Shown: positions 8,814-17,901, counted from the stretch's first letter. The stretch is DNA of 64,000 nt from Rivibacter sp049446155 (GCF_049446155.1 NZ_JBMSEE010000008.1:186001-250000); one strand, 5' to 3'. The notes: generated from the letters alone by a model not told the origin. Numbers and translations are program-made.

Positions 8814-9971
8814 TCAGGGTTCGCTGAAACGGTCGCCGGGGCTGACCGGCTTTTGCACGTTCAGGATCAGCGCGTACGACATGTGCTGGAACGTGCGGAA
8901 CACGAACAGCAAGCCGTGGCGCTCGTCGGGCAGGCGAATCTGCTGCGGCGCGCCGTAGGTCGTGTCGCGCGCCAGCTCGCCGGCGTGCCACAGGGCAAGC
9001 ACGTGGCCGCGCTCGAGGCCGTCCTGAGAGCCGCGGTTGAGCGCGACGATCTGGTTCTGCCCGGCGGTCAGCGCGTCGCCGTAGATCGACACGATGCGCC
9101 CGCTGATGGGCTTCTCAGGGGCGCGCGGCACGTACTGCGGGTACTCGGGCGTCGGTGCCGGGGCGAGGCGATCGAACATGTTCGCCTCTTCCTTGGCTGC
9201 CGTGATCGTGAAGGTGGCCGGCACGATCTCGCCCTTGTCGTTGGTCGAGCCCTCGCGTACGAACTGCGCGGCACCGACGTAGCGAGCCTCGTAGCCCATG
9301 ACCTTGTTGGTCTCGGGATCGACCAGCGCCTTGGGCTGGCGGAACACCCGCCATTCGCGCACGCCGCCCAGCTCCCCGCGCACGTAGGCGGTGTCTCCGC
9401 GACCCAGCAGCACGCGGCCTTCAGGCGTGGCGACGATGCGCGGCGCGCGCTCGAGGCTGTCGTCCTCGTAGATCACCGCGTCATTGAGAAAACCCTCGAT
9501 GAACTTCAGCGGCACCGAAGCGATCGCGCCCATGCCGGGGCCGGCGTCGCGCACGCGCGGCGAGAGCTTGTCGGTCCCGCTGGGCGCGCCGGCCACGCGC
9601 AGGCGCGCGCGGTCGCCGGTGCGCTCGAGCACCAGCACCTGGCCGGGGAAGATCAGGTGCGGGTTGCGGATCTGCTCGAGGTTCATGCCCCACAGCTCGG
9701 GCCAGCGCCACGGGCTGCGCAGGAACAGCTTGGAGATGTCCCACAGCGTGTCGCCGCGCTTGACGGTGTAGCTGTCCGGCGCGTTGGGCGCGAGCTCCGA
9801 CAGCGGCACGCCGGCCTGCGCGACTTGCTGGGCAGTAGCACGCTGCTGCTGCGTGATCGGGAAGTTGGGCTCTGCGGCCATCGCCGTGCTTCCGATAGCG
9901 GCCAGAGCAAGCGGCAGCGCGAGGGCGCGGTGCCAGGACATCCGGCGCAAGGCGGCGGTGGGTCGCTTCAT
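8814..9971 (-). CDS. Secreted LysM-domain protein
   Basis: A 385-aa exported protein with one LysM peptidoglycan-binding domain. The N-terminus MKRPTAALRRMSWHRALALPLALAA ends in an AMA-like signal peptidase site; the LysM motif follows (SYTVKRGDTLWDISKLFL to IFPGQVLVLE, about residues 65-120). The remainder (about 260 aa) is the conserved region found in LysM proteins located next to dprA in betaproteobacteria, with unknown function. The ATG at 9971 is preceded by GGAGAG; a longer frame begins at 10052 without this support. It heads the leftward LysM-dprA-smg group, divergent from def. Confidence 0.85.
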   Translation of the reverse strand: MKRPTAALRRMSWHRALALPLALAAIGSTAMAAEPNFPITQQQRATAQQVAQAGVPLSELAPNAPDSYTVKRGDTLWDISKLFLRSPWRWPELWGMNLEQIRNPHLIFPGQVLVLERTGDRARLRVAGAPSGTDKLSPRVRDAGPGMGAIASVPLKFIEGFLNDAVIYEDDSLERAPRIVATPEGRVLLGRGDTAYVRGELGGVREWRVFRQPKALVDPETNKVMGYEARYVGAAQFVREGSTNDKGEIVPATFTITAAKEEANMFDRLAPAPTPEYPQYVPRAPEKPISGRIVSIYGDALTAGQNQIVALNRGSQDGLERGHVLALWHAGELARDTTYGAPQQIRLPDERHGLLFVFRTFQHMSYALILNVQKPVSPGDRFSEP

Positions 9972-10137
9972 GGACAGTCTCTCCGGCGGCGCCGGTGGTG
10001 TCCTCCCCGGCGACCTGTTGATCGTGGCGGGCCGGCCTTCCCTGCGTGGCACATGGCCTGCGCAGATCGGCGAAAATCCTCACCTCGTTTCGAAGATTCT
10101 GCCCACAAAGCATTGATGCCGCAATGAAACCGGCGCC

Positions 10138-10147
10138 GTGACGTCAC
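10138..10147. other. Perfect palindrome GTGACGTCAC
   Basis: A 10-bp perfect palindrome sits in the 253-nt divergent spacer between the LysM gene and def, about 80 nt before the def ATG. It could be a dimeric regulator site; nothing else supports that. Confidence 0.35.
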
Positions 10148-10224
10148 CCGGATCGGGCACCGTTCACGACCCGTCGTTGCGTACGATCCACACTTGATGC
10201 CGGCCTTGTACGGCGCCCTTTGCG

Positions 10225-10746
10225 ATGGCCCTGCTTCCGATCCTGCGCTACCCCGACCCCCGGTTGCACCTTGTTGCGAAGCCGGTGACGGAGGTCGACG
10301 AGCGCATTCGCCAACTGGTCGACGACATGTTCGAGACCATGTACGAATCGCAGGGCGTCGGGCTGGCCGCGACGCAGGTCGACGTGCACGAGCGCGTCAT
10401 CGTCATCGACGTCTCCGACGAGCGCAACGAACCGCGCGTGCTGATCAATCCCGAGATCGTCTGGGCCAGCGAGGAAATGATGCTCGGCGACGAGGGTTGC
10501 CTCTCTGTGCCGCAGGTCTACGACAAGGTGCCGCGCCACGCCAAGGTGACGGTGCGCGCGCTGGACCGCGAAGGTCGGCAGCAGCAGTTCGACGCCGAAG
10601 GGCTGCTGGCCGTGTGCGTGCAGCACGAGATGGACCACCTGATGGGCAAGGTCTTCGTCGAATACCTCTCGCCGCTCAAGCGCAACCGCATCAAGAGCAA
10701 GATGCTCAAGAAGACGCGCGAGGAACAGCAGGCGAAAGCCGCCTGA
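10225..10746 (+). CDS. def: Peptide deformylase
   Basis: Peptide deformylase removes the formyl group from nascent protein N-termini. The 173-aa product has all three metal-site motifs: GVGLAATQ (residues 44-51), EGCLSVP (90-96, Cys92) and HEMDH (134-138), the last giving two histidine ligands and the catalytic Glu. Length is typical. It starts the def-fmt pair; the fmt ATG is 13 nt after this stop, linking formyl removal with formyl-Met-tRNA synthesis. Confidence 0.97.
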   Translation: MALLPILRYPDPRLHLVAKPVTEVDERIRQLVDDMFETMYESQGVGLAATQVDVHERVIVIDVSDERNEPRVLINPEIVWASEEMMLGDEGCLSVPQVYDKVPRHAKVTVRALDREGRQQQFDAEGLLAVCVQHEMDHLMGKVFVEYLSPLKRNRIKSKMLKKTREEQQAKAA

Positions 10747-10759
10747 GCGAGGCGGAGCG

Positions 10760-11704
10760 ATGAGGATCGCCTTCGCCGGCACGCCGGAGTTTGCGCGCAC
10801 CGCCCTCGAGCGATTGCACGCGGCGGGTTTCGAGATCGCCCTGGTGCTCACGCAGCCGGACCGTCCCGCCGGCCGGGGCATGCAGTTGCAGCCCTCGGCG
10901 GTCAAGCAGTTCGCGCTGGCGAACGCCTTGCCACTGGCGCAACCGCGCAGCCTGCGTCTGGACGGCAAGTTTCCCGACGACGCCTCGGCCGCGAAGCAGG
11001 CGCTGCAAGACGCGCGCATCGACGCCATCGTGGTGGCCGCCTACGGCCTGATCCTGCCACGCTGGGTGCTCGAACTGCCTCGCCTGGGCTGCCTGAACAT
11101 CCACGCCTCGCTGCTGCCGCGCTGGCGCGGCGCCGCGCCGATCCATCGCGCGATCGAGGCCGGCGACGCCGAGACTGGCATCACCATCATGCAGATGGAC
11201 GAGGGGCTGGACACCGGCGACATGCTGTTGGTCGAGCGCGAGGCCATCCGTGCGACGGACACGACGGCAACGCTGCACGATCGTCTGGCGGTGCTCGGCG
11301 GGCGGCTGGTCGTCGAGGCGCTCGAGCTCGCCGCCTGCGGCGGACTGTCGCGCACGCCGCAGCCGGCCGGAGGCGTGACCTATGCGCACAAGATCGAGAA
11401 GGCGGAAGCGGCGATCGACTGGTCCGCGCCGGCCGACGCGATCGAGCGCCGCGTGCGCGCCTTCGATCCGTTTCCCGGCGCGAACTTCCGCCACGCCGGC
11501 GAAGTCGTCAAGCTCTGGCGCGCGCAAGCCGTCGACGGCACCGGCGCGCCCGGCACGGTGCTGCGCAGCGAGCCGCTGACCGTGGCATGCGGCGATCGGG
11601 CACTCGCCTTGCTGGAACTCCAGCGGCCCGGCGGGCGCCGCATCAGCGCGCGCGAGTTCCTGCACGCGCGTCCGATCGCGCCCGGCGTTCGCCTCGGCGA
11701 TTGA
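10760..11704 (+). CDS. fmt: Methionyl-tRNA formyltransferase
   Basis: Fmt formylates Met-tRNA(fMet) using 10-formyltetrahydrofolate, preparing it for initiation. The 314-aa protein begins MRIAFAGTPEFA, the usual N-terminal strand, and carries the signature NIHASLLPRWRGAAPIHRAI at about residues 111-130 with the catalytic Asn/His, followed by TGITIMQMDEGLDTGDML. The C-terminal OB-fold-like domain starts near residue 205 (TYAHKIEKAEAAIDW). It is co-directional with def and followed 59 nt later by htpX. Confidence 0.97.
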   Translation: MRIAFAGTPEFARTALERLHAAGFEIALVLTQPDRPAGRGMQLQPSAVKQFALANALPLAQPRSLRLDGKFPDDASAAKQALQDARIDAIVVAAYGLILPRWVLELPRLGCLNIHASLLPRWRGAAPIHRAIEAGDAETGITIMQMDEGLDTGDMLLVEREAIRATDTTATLHDRLAVLGGRLVVEALELAACGGLSRTPQPAGGVTYAHKIEKAEAAIDWSAPADAIERRVRAFDPFPGANFRHAGEVVKLWRAQAVDGTGAPGTVLRSEPLTVACGDRALALLELQRPGGRRISAREFLHARPIAPGVRLGD

Positions 11705-11763
11705 ACTCGCGGCGACGGCCCGCATCTACGCTGGGTCGGCATTGCACGCAACAAGGACACACG

Positions 11764-12615
11764 ATGTTCAACCTGATGAAGACGGCCATCCTGATGGCCG
11801 CGATCACCGCCCTGTTCATGGCCATCGGATCGCTGCTCGGCGGACGGCAGGGCATGATGCTCGCGCTGATCGTGGCACTGGGGATGAACTTCTTCAGCTA
11901 CTGGTTCAGCGACAAGCTGGTCCTGCGCATGTACAACGCGCAGGAGGTCGACGAGGCCTCCGCGCCGCAGTTCTACGGCATGGTCCGCGAGCTTGCGCAG
12001 CGCGCCGGCCTGCCGATGCCGCGCGTCTACCTGATCGACGAAGCCGCGCCCAACGCGTTCGCGACCGGCCGCAATCCGCAAAATGCCGCGGTGGCTGCGA
12101 CCACCGGCATCCTGCGCGTGCTCAGCGAGCGCGAGCTGCGCGGCGTGATGGCGCACGAACTGGCGCACGTGAAGCACCGCGACATCCTGATCTCGACCAT
12201 CAGCGCGACGATGGCCGGCGCGATCTCGATGCTGGCGAATTTCGCAATGCTGTTCGGCGGCCGCGATCAAGAGGGCCGCCCGGCCAACCCGGTCGTGGGC
12301 CTGCTGGTGATGCTGCTGGCGCCGCTGGCCGCCAGCCTGATCCAGATGGCGATCAGCCGCGCGCGCGAGTTCGAGGCCGACCGCGGCGGCGCCGAGATCT
12401 CCGGCGATCCGCAGGCACTGGCCGGTGCGCTGCAGAAGATCCACCGCTACGCCCACGGCCAGGTGCCGATGGAAGCGGCCGAACGCCACCCCGAGACGGC
12501 GCAGATGATGATCATGAACCCGCTGTCCGGCGGCGGTCTGCGCGGGCTGTTCAGCACCCACCCGTCGACCGAGGAGCGCGTCGAGCGGCTGTTGGCGATG
12601 GCCGCCGGCCGCTGA
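11764..12615 (+). CDS. htpX: Membrane zinc metalloprotease HtpX
   Basis: HtpX is an inner-membrane M48 metalloprotease that degrades misfolded membrane proteins. The 283-aa product has two N-terminal helices (about residues 7-24 and 27-46), the zinc motif HELAHVKHRD near residue 133, two more hydrophobic segments after it, and the downstream glutamate ligand in EFEADRGGAEISG near residue 203. The ATG at 11764 is preceded by AAGGA about 8 nt upstream; a longer open frame starting at 11587 overlaps fmt and is not used. Confidence 0.95.
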   Translation: MFNLMKTAILMAAITALFMAIGSLLGGRQGMMLALIVALGMNFFSYWFSDKLVLRMYNAQEVDEASAPQFYGMVRELAQRAGLPMPRVYLIDEAAPNAFATGRNPQNAAVAATTGILRVLSERELRGVMAHELAHVKHRDILISTISATMAGAISMLANFAMLFGGRDQEGRPANPVVGLLVMLLAPLAASLIQMAISRAREFEADRGGAEISGDPQALAGALQKIHRYAHGQVPMEAAERHPETAQMMIMNPLSGGGLRGLFSTHPSTEERVERLLAMAAGR

Positions 12616-12643
12616 TCGGCCTCAAGTCCGCGCGCGGGCGTCC

Positions 12644-12649
12644 GATAAG
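12644..12649 (+). promoter_or_regulatory. -10-like GATAAG, 6 nt before the lipoprotein ATG
   Basis: GATAAG-N6-ATG spacing repeats the arrangement seen before hemJ and several other genes here. A transcript starting 7 nt downstream would begin at the start codon. It is a weaker match to TATAAT than the others. Confidence 0.3.
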
Positions 12650-12655
12650 ACGCCC

Positions 12656-13000
12656 ATGCGTGTCCTGACCCTCTTCGCCGTCCTGCCCCTCGCCGCCGCG
12701 CTCGCGGGCTGCGAGCTGCTGGGCATCGATTCGCCGGAGAAGGTCGCCGCCCTCAAGGAAGCCGACGGCAAGGCCATCGGCAGCGCGTGCCGCCACGCCG
12801 GCCGGGCGATCGAGGACTGCTACGTCCTCAATCCCAAGGCGCAGCGCGCGGCGGTGTTCGCCGGCTGGCGCGAGATGGACGAGTACATGCGCGAGAACAA
12901 GATCGACGCGGTGGCGCCGGTCGTGCCGCGGCCGGGCGAGCGCGGCGCCGAGACGGCACGCGGCGACGGCGAGGCGCAGCGCAAGTCGCGCGCGTCTTGA
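12656..13000 (+). CDS. Small putative lipoprotein
   Basis: A 114-aa product I do not recognise by family. The N-terminus MRVLTLFAVLPLAAALAGCELL has a clear lipobox (LAGC), so the mature protein should be lipid-anchored at Cys19. The mature part is hydrophilic with two further cysteines (ACRHAGRAIEDCYVLNP) that could form a disulfide, and a charged, probably disordered tail from about residue 88. It lies between htpX and the DUF2807 gene on the same strand. Confidence 0.7.
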   Translation: MRVLTLFAVLPLAAALAGCELLGIDSPEKVAALKEADGKAIGSACRHAGRAIEDCYVLNPKAQRAAVFAGWREMDEYMRENKIDAVAPVVPRPGERGAETARGDGEAQRKSRAS

Positions 13001-13133
13001 GCCGGTCTGCATTTCGTCGGCGGCGCCTGCGGTCCGTGCCGGTGCCGGCGCAAACGGTCGCCCGGCGCGTGAACGGGTGCGCGCATCGGCGCATGCTGCG
13101 GTCATCGCAGCCTTGCCGATGAGCCAGACCGCC

Positions 13134-13877
13134 ATGAATACCGCTTCTTCTCCTCGCCGGCGCAGCTTGCTGCTGGCCGGATTCGCCTTCACCGTGGCCG
13201 GCTCGGCCCATGCCGGGTGGCTCGACGGCGGTCCCGCCGGCTCGGGCCAGCGCGCCAGCGAGTCGCGCCATGTCACCGGCTTCGATGCCATCAAGCTGCG
13301 CGCGCCGTTCAAGGTGCGCGTGCGCCAGACCGGCCGCGAAGCGGTCACGGTGCAGGCCGACGACAACCTGCTGCCGCTGCTCGAGACCGTGGTGCGCGAC
13401 GACCGCGCGCTCGAGATCGGCTGGAAGCGCGGCAGCGAGCCCCGCGCCAAGGTCGAGCCGATCATCACCGTCGAGGTCGCCAGCCTGCGCGCCGTGGCGA
13501 TCGCCGGCGACGGTGATCTGGTGGTCGAGTCTCTGCAGTCCCCGGCGCTGTCCGGCAGCGTGTCCGGTTCCGGCGACCTCGTGCTTGACGGCTTGCAGCT
13601 CGACTCGCTGACGCTGTCGGTGGCCGGCAGCGGCGATGTCCGCGCGGCCGGCAAGACCGCCAAGCTCGCGATCACCATCGCCGGCAGCGGCGACGTCAAG
13701 GCCGACGCCTTGGAGGCCGACGAGGTCGGCGTGCGGGTGGCCGGCAGCGGCGACGCCCAGGTGCACGCGAAGAAGCGACTCGACGTCTCGATCGCCGGCA
13801 GCGGCGACGTCAGCTACCGCGGCGATGCGCAGCTGCGCTCGTCGGTGGCCGGATCGGGGCGCGTGACCCGCCGCTGA
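13134..13877 (+). CDS. Exported DUF2807 (head GIN domain) protein
   Basis: A 247-aa secreted protein with the DUF2807/GIN beta-helix fold, named after putative autotransporter-adhesin-like heads in other bacteria. The N-terminus has RRRSLLLAGFAFTVAGSAHA, an Ala-X-Ala cleavage site after a twin-arginine-like motif. The second half is a repeating beta-solenoid with GSGDL/GSGDV/GSGDA at about 20-residue intervals: at least six copies from about residue 140 to 225. An alternative start 15 nt upstream (MSQTAM) is possible. No catalytic residues are apparent; a structural or adhesive envelope role is inference. Confidence 0.8.
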   Translation: MNTASSPRRRSLLLAGFAFTVAGSAHAGWLDGGPAGSGQRASESRHVTGFDAIKLRAPFKVRVRQTGREAVTVQADDNLLPLLETVVRDDRALEIGWKRGSEPRAKVEPIITVEVASLRAVAIAGDGDLVVESLQSPALSGSVSGSGDLVLDGLQLDSLTLSVAGSGDVRAAGKTAKLAITIAGSGDVKADALEADEVGVRVAGSGDAQVHAKKRLDVSIAGSGDVSYRGDAQLRSSVAGSGRVTRR

Positions 13878-13915
13878 TCCCCCCGCCGGCGCACGGGTGT
13901 GCCGGGCGAGGATGG

Positions 13916-13921
13916 GAGAAT
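13916..13921 (+). promoter_or_regulatory. -10-like GAGAAT, 6 nt before azlC ATG
   Basis: GAGAAT-GCCGCC-ATG. The overlapping GGGAGA could instead be a Shine-Dalgarno sequence, so this member of the leaderless-like set is ambiguous. Confidence 0.25.
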
Positions 13922-13927
13922 GCCGCC

Positions 13928-14746
13928 ATGCAGTCTTCCCCCGCGCCCGACTGGCGCGCCACCACCCGACATCCCGCTTTCCGCGCCGGTGCACGCGAGA
14001 TGGCCGGCCCCTCGCTCGGCATCGCCGCCTGGGGACTGGTGACCGGCGTCGCGATGGTCAAAGGGGGACTCGGTGTGCCGCTCGCGCTGCTGATGACCTT
14101 CACGGTCTTCGCCGGCAGTGCCCAGCTCGCCACCGTGCCGCTGATCGCCTCCGGAGCGCCGGTGTGGGTGATCTGGGCGACGGCGTTCTGCGTCAACCTG
14201 CGTTTCGTCATCTTCAGCGCGCAGTGGCGACCGTACTTCATGCGCTACCGCCTCCCGACGCGGCTCGCGCTGGGCTATTTCGCAGGCGACATCAACTACG
14301 TGCTGTTCATGAAGCGCTTCGGGCCGGGCGGTGCAGACGACACTGCGCGGGACGGCAATGGCGACGCGCAGTGGGCCTACTTCTGGGGCACCTCGGGCAC
14401 CAATTACGTCGCCTGGCAGGCCTCGTCGGTCATCGGCATCGTGCTGGCCGACGCGATCCCCACGCAATGGGGCCTGGGCTTTGCCGGCACGCTGGCGCTG
14501 CTGGGCCTGCTGTATTCGCTGATCTCCGACCGTGCGACGCTGCTGTCGGCCGTGGTGGCCGGTGCGGCCGCGGTGGCGGCGTTCGCGCTGCCGTTCAAGC
14601 TGCACATCGTCGTGGCGATCGCCGCGGCGGTCGTGATCGGGCTGATGATCGACGGCGGCGGCGATGCCGGCCGTCGCGTGCGCAACCTGCTCGCCGCGTC
14701 GCGCGAAGGTAAGTCGGCCGGCAAGCCGATGGAGCGCGCCGCATGA
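13928..14746 (+). CDS. azlC: AzlC family amino-acid exporter, large subunit
   Basis: AzlC with AzlD forms an inner-membrane exporter of branched-chain amino acids and analogues (as 4-azaleucine in Bacillus). The 272-aa protein has several hydrophobic segments, with the AzlC signatures FRAGAREMAGPSLGIAAWG near residue 18, FAGSAQLATVPLI near residue 60 and VNLRFVIFSAQ near residue 90. It overlaps azlD by four bases (ATGA), indicating translational coupling. Substrate preference cannot be read from sequence. Confidence 0.88.
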   Translation: MQSSPAPDWRATTRHPAFRAGAREMAGPSLGIAAWGLVTGVAMVKGGLGVPLALLMTFTVFAGSAQLATVPLIASGAPVWVIWATAFCVNLRFVIFSAQWRPYFMRYRLPTRLALGYFAGDINYVLFMKRFGPGGADDTARDGNGDAQWAYFWGTSGTNYVAWQASSVIGIVLADAIPTQWGLGFAGTLALLGLLYSLISDRATLLSAVVAGAAAVAAFALPFKLHIVVAIAAAVVIGLMIDGGGDAGRRVRNLLAASREGKSAGKPMERAA

Positions 14747-15093
14747 GCCTCGAATCGATGTCGCTCGGCGAAGTGCTGCTGGTGATCTTCGGCCTGACGG
14801 TGATCACGGTCGTCACGCGCGCCTTCTTCTTCATCCCCGAGCGCGAATTGGCGATGCCCGACTGGCTCAAGCGCGGCCTGCGCTACGCGCCGCTGGCCGC
14901 GCTCGCCGCGGTGGTCGTTCCCGAGGTGCTGCTGGTCCAAGGCCGCGTGTCCGCGACGCCGTGGCTCGATGCGCGCCTGTACGCCGCCGCAGCGGCGACG
15001 CTGTACTTCTTCTTCTGGCGGCGCGACATCCTGGGCACCATCGTGACCGGCATGGCCGTGCTGCTGCCGCTGCGCATCGGGCTGGGCTGGTAG
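14743..15093 (+). CDS. azlD: AzlD family small subunit
   Basis: A 116-aa hydrophobic protein with about four membrane helices and the AzlD hallmarks TVVTRAFFFI near residue 24 and LKRGLRYAPLAALAAVVVPEVLL near residues 44-66. The start codon overlaps the azlC stop. Together they form a two-component amino-acid exporter. The stop is 56 nt before the pgk start, where a separate Shine-Dalgarno for pgk is present. Confidence 0.87.
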   Translation: MSLESMSLGEVLLVIFGLTVITVVTRAFFFIPERELAMPDWLKRGLRYAPLAALAAVVVPEVLLVQGRVSATPWLDARLYAAAAATLYFFFWRRDILGTIVTGMAVLLPLRIGLGW

Positions 15094-15149
15094 CGCTGGT
15101 CTGCGCCGCGGGGCAACGATTTGCTTCAACGAAACGAGGAGACCTGGTC

Positions 15150-16343
15150 GTGAACGTGCTTCGCTTTTCGGATCTGGTGCAACAAGGGCGCGCGCAAGGC
15201 AAGCGCGTCTTCATCCGCGCCGACCTCAACGTGCCTCAGGACGAGGCCGGGCGCATCACAGAGGACACGCGCATTCGCGCCTCGGTGCCGTGCATCGAGA
15301 TGGCGCTCAAGGCCGGCGCCGCGGTGATGGTGACCTCGCACCTCGGCCGCCCGACCGAAGGCGAGTTCCGGCCGGAGGACTCGCTGGCGCCGGTGGCCGA
15401 GCGCCTGGCGGAGCTGCTGGGCCGCCCGGTGGCGCTGAAGGCCGACTGGGTGGATGGCGTCGAGGTGCGGCCCGGCGAGGTGGTGCTGCTCGAGAACTGC
15501 CGCCTCAACAAGGGCGAGAAGAAGAACGACCCGGCGCTGGCGAAGAAGCTCGCGGCGCTGTGCGACATCTTCGTGCACGACGCCTTCGGCACCGCGCATC
15601 GCGCCGAGGCCAGCACCTACGGCATTGCGCAGTTCGCGCCCGTCGCATGCGCCGGCCCGCTGCTCGCTGCCGAGATCGACGCGATCTCCAAGGCGCTGGC
15701 CAACCCGAAGCGCCCGCTGGTGGCCATCGTCGCGGGCTCCAAGGTCTCGACCAAGCTGACGATCCTGCAGGCGCTGGCGAGCAAGGTCGACGGCCTGATC
15801 GTCGGCGGCGGCATTGCCAACACCTTCATGCTGGCCGCCGGCTTGCCGATCGGCCGCTCGCTGGCCGAGCCGGATCTCGTGAGCGACGCCAAGGCGGTGA
15901 TCGCCGCGATGGCCGCGCGCGGCGCCGAGGTGCCGATTCCGGTCGACGTGGTCGTCGCCAAGGACTTCAAGCCCGACGCGCCGGCCACCGTGAAGGCCGC
16001 GGCCGACGTCGCGGCCGACGACCTGATCCTCGACATCGGGCCCAAGACCGCGGCGATCCTCGCCGACAAGCTGCGCTCGGCCGGCACCATCGTCTGGAAC
16101 GGCCCGGTCGGCGTGTTCGAGTTCGACGCATTCAGCCATGGCACCGAGGTGGTGGCGCGTGCGGTCGCCCAGTCCGACGCGTTCTCGATCGCCGGCGGCG
16201 GCGACACGCTGGCCGCGATCGCCAAGTACGGCATCGAGAAGGACGTCGGCTACATCTCGACCGGCGGCGGCGCCTTCCTCGAGGTGTTGGAGGGCAAGAC
16301 CCTGCCGGCCTTCGAGATCCTCGAGAAGCGCGCGGCCGCCTGA
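15150..16343 (+). CDS. pgk: Phosphoglycerate kinase
   Basis: Phosphoglycerate kinase interconverts 1,3-bisphosphoglycerate and 3-phosphoglycerate with ATP. The 397-aa product carries RVFIRADLNVP near residue 18, TSHLGRPTEGEF near residue 58, the hinge region GSKVSTKL and the nucleotide loop GGGDTLAAIAKYG near residue 350, ending STGGGAFLE. GTG at 15150 is chosen because GAGGAG sits 8-14 nt upstream and the length fits; an in-frame extension to 14664 only overlaps azlC/D. pyk and fba follow on the same strand. Confidence 0.96.
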   Translation: MNVLRFSDLVQQGRAQGKRVFIRADLNVPQDEAGRITEDTRIRASVPCIEMALKAGAAVMVTSHLGRPTEGEFRPEDSLAPVAERLAELLGRPVALKADWVDGVEVRPGEVVLLENCRLNKGEKKNDPALAKKLAALCDIFVHDAFGTAHRAEASTYGIAQFAPVACAGPLLAAEIDAISKALANPKRPLVAIVAGSKVSTKLTILQALASKVDGLIVGGGIANTFMLAAGLPIGRSLAEPDLVSDAKAVIAAMAARGAEVPIPVDVVVAKDFKPDAPATVKAAADVAADDLILDIGPKTAAILADKLRSAGTIVWNGPVGVFEFDAFSHGTEVVARAVAQSDAFSIAGGGDTLAAIAKYGIEKDVGYISTGGGAFLEVLEGKTLPAFEILEKRAAA

Positions 16344-16358
16344 GCCGCTCGACACCGC

Positions 16359-16380
16359 GGGGCGCTAGGTGCGCCCCTCT
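16359..16380 (+). terminator. Probable intrinsic terminator after pgk
   Basis: A 7-bp perfect stem (GGGGCGC / GCGCCCC) with loop TAGGT is followed by TCTTTCATTT, 13 nt after the pgk stop and before the pyk start. Confidence 0.55.
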
Positions 16381-16402
16381 TTCATTTCAACCCGCTCACG
16401 CC

Positions 16403-17833
16403 ATGCATCGCGCCACCAAGATCGTTGCCACCCTCGGCCCCGCGTCCTCGTCGCCCGACGTGCTCGGTCGCATGATTCGCGCCGGCGTCGACGTCGTGCG
16501 GCTCAACTTCTCGCACGGCAGCGCCAAGGACCACGTCGACCGCGCCGCGCTGGTGCGCGAGGTGGCCCATGCGGCCGGCCGCGAGGTCGCGATCATGGCC
16601 GACCTTCAGGGGCCGAAGATCCGCGTCGGCAAGTTCGCGCAGGGCAAGGTCCAGCTCGAGGCCGGTAAGCCCTTCGTGCTCGACGCCGCGCGCAGCGAGC
16701 TCGGCGACGAGGGCGGCGTGGGCCTCGACTACAAGGCACTGCCGCGCGACGTGCGCGCCGGCGACACGCTGCTGCTCAACGACGGCCTGATCGTGCTGAC
16801 CGTCGAGTCGGTGCGTGGCGACCAGATCCACACCGTGGTGCGCATCGGCGGTGAACTCGGCAACAACAAGGGCATCAACAAGCAAGGCGGTGGCCTGTCG
16901 GCGCCGGCGCTGACCGCCAAGGACATGGAAGACATCAAGACCGCGATGAGCTTCCAGTGCGACTACCTGGCGGTGAGCTTCCCGAAGAACGCGACCGACA
17001 TGGAGATGGCGCGCCAGCTCGCCAACGTGGCCGGCGAGCCCTTCGGCCACAAGCCGGCGCTGATCGCCAAGATCGAGCGCAGCGAGGCGATCCCGCAGCT
17101 CGACGCGATCCTGGCCGCCAGCGACGGCATCATGGTCGCGCGCGGCGACCTGGCGGTCGAGGTCGGCAACGCCGCGGTGCCGGCGCTGCAAAAGCGCATG
17201 ATCCGGCGCGCGCGGGAGATGGACAAGGTCGTCATCACCGCGACGCAGATGATGGAGTCGATGATCGTCAACCCGGTGCCCACGCGCGCCGAGGTCAGCG
17301 ACGTCGCCAACGCCGTGCTCGACGGCACCGACGCGGTCATGCTCAGCGCCGAGACGGCGGCCGGCAAGTACCCTGTCGAGACCATCGAGCAGATGGCCGC
17401 GATCGCGCTCGAAGCCGAGCGCGCCGAGGAAGTCGCGCTCGACGCCGACTTCACCAACAAGAACTTCGCTCGCATCGACCAGACCATCGCGATGGGCGCG
17501 CTGTTCACCGCCCACCACCTCGGCTGCAAGACGATCATCGCGTTGACGGAATCCGGCTCGACCGCGCTGTGGATGAGCCGCTACAAGATCCACGTGCCGA
17601 TCCACGGCCTGACTTCGCAGCTCATCAGCCAGCGCAAGATGGCGCTGTACCGCAATGTGCGCCCGCTGCTGATGCCCAGCTACACCGACCGCGACGAGGC
17701 GCTGCGCGAGGCCGAGGGCCTGCTGGTGTCGCAAGGCGTGCTGAGGTCGGGCGACACCTACGCCATCACCTGCGGCGAGCCGATGGGGCACCCCGGCGGC
17801 ACCAACATGCTGAAGGTCTGCCGGGTGGCCTGA
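16403..17833 (+). CDS. pyk: Pyruvate kinase
   Basis: Pyruvate kinase makes pyruvate and ATP from phosphoenolpyruvate. The 476-aa protein starts MHRATKIVATLGPASS, with the substrate-binding RLNFSHG near residue 33, the signature IAKIERSEAIPQLD near residues 220-233 holding the catalytic Lys, and GIMVARGDLAVEVG near residue 243. The C-terminal regulatory domain is complete. The longer upstream open frame is antisense-free overlap with pgk and is not used. Lies in the pgk-pyk-fba cluster usual for this order. Confidence 0.96.
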   Translation: MHRATKIVATLGPASSSPDVLGRMIRAGVDVVRLNFSHGSAKDHVDRAALVREVAHAAGREVAIMADLQGPKIRVGKFAQGKVQLEAGKPFVLDAARSELGDEGGVGLDYKALPRDVRAGDTLLLNDGLIVLTVESVRGDQIHTVVRIGGELGNNKGINKQGGGLSAPALTAKDMEDIKTAMSFQCDYLAVSFPKNATDMEMARQLANVAGEPFGHKPALIAKIERSEAIPQLDAILAASDGIMVARGDLAVEVGNAAVPALQKRMIRRAREMDKVVITATQMMESMIVNPVPTRAEVSDVANAVLDGTDAVMLSAETAAGKYPVETIEQMAAIALEAERAEEVALDADFTNKNFARIDQTIAMGALFTAHHLGCKTIIALTESGSTALWMSRYKIHVPIHGLTSQLISQRKMALYRNVRPLLMPSYTDRDEALREAEGLLVSQGVLRSGDTYAITCGEPMGHPGGTNMLKVCRVA

Positions 17834-17839
17834 CGGGCC

Positions 17840-17869
17840 CGAGGTTTGCCCTGCGGCAGCGCAACCTCG
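17840..17869 (+). terminator. Weak hairpin after pyk
   Basis: CGAGGTT and AACCTCG form a 7-bp stem around a roughly 16-nt GC-rich loop, seven bases after the pyk stop, followed by only TTT. It may be a weak terminator or only a structural element. Confidence 0.35.
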
Positions 17870-17901
17870 TTTGCGTGGTCGGCATGAGCGCCGGCGCTGC
17901 C

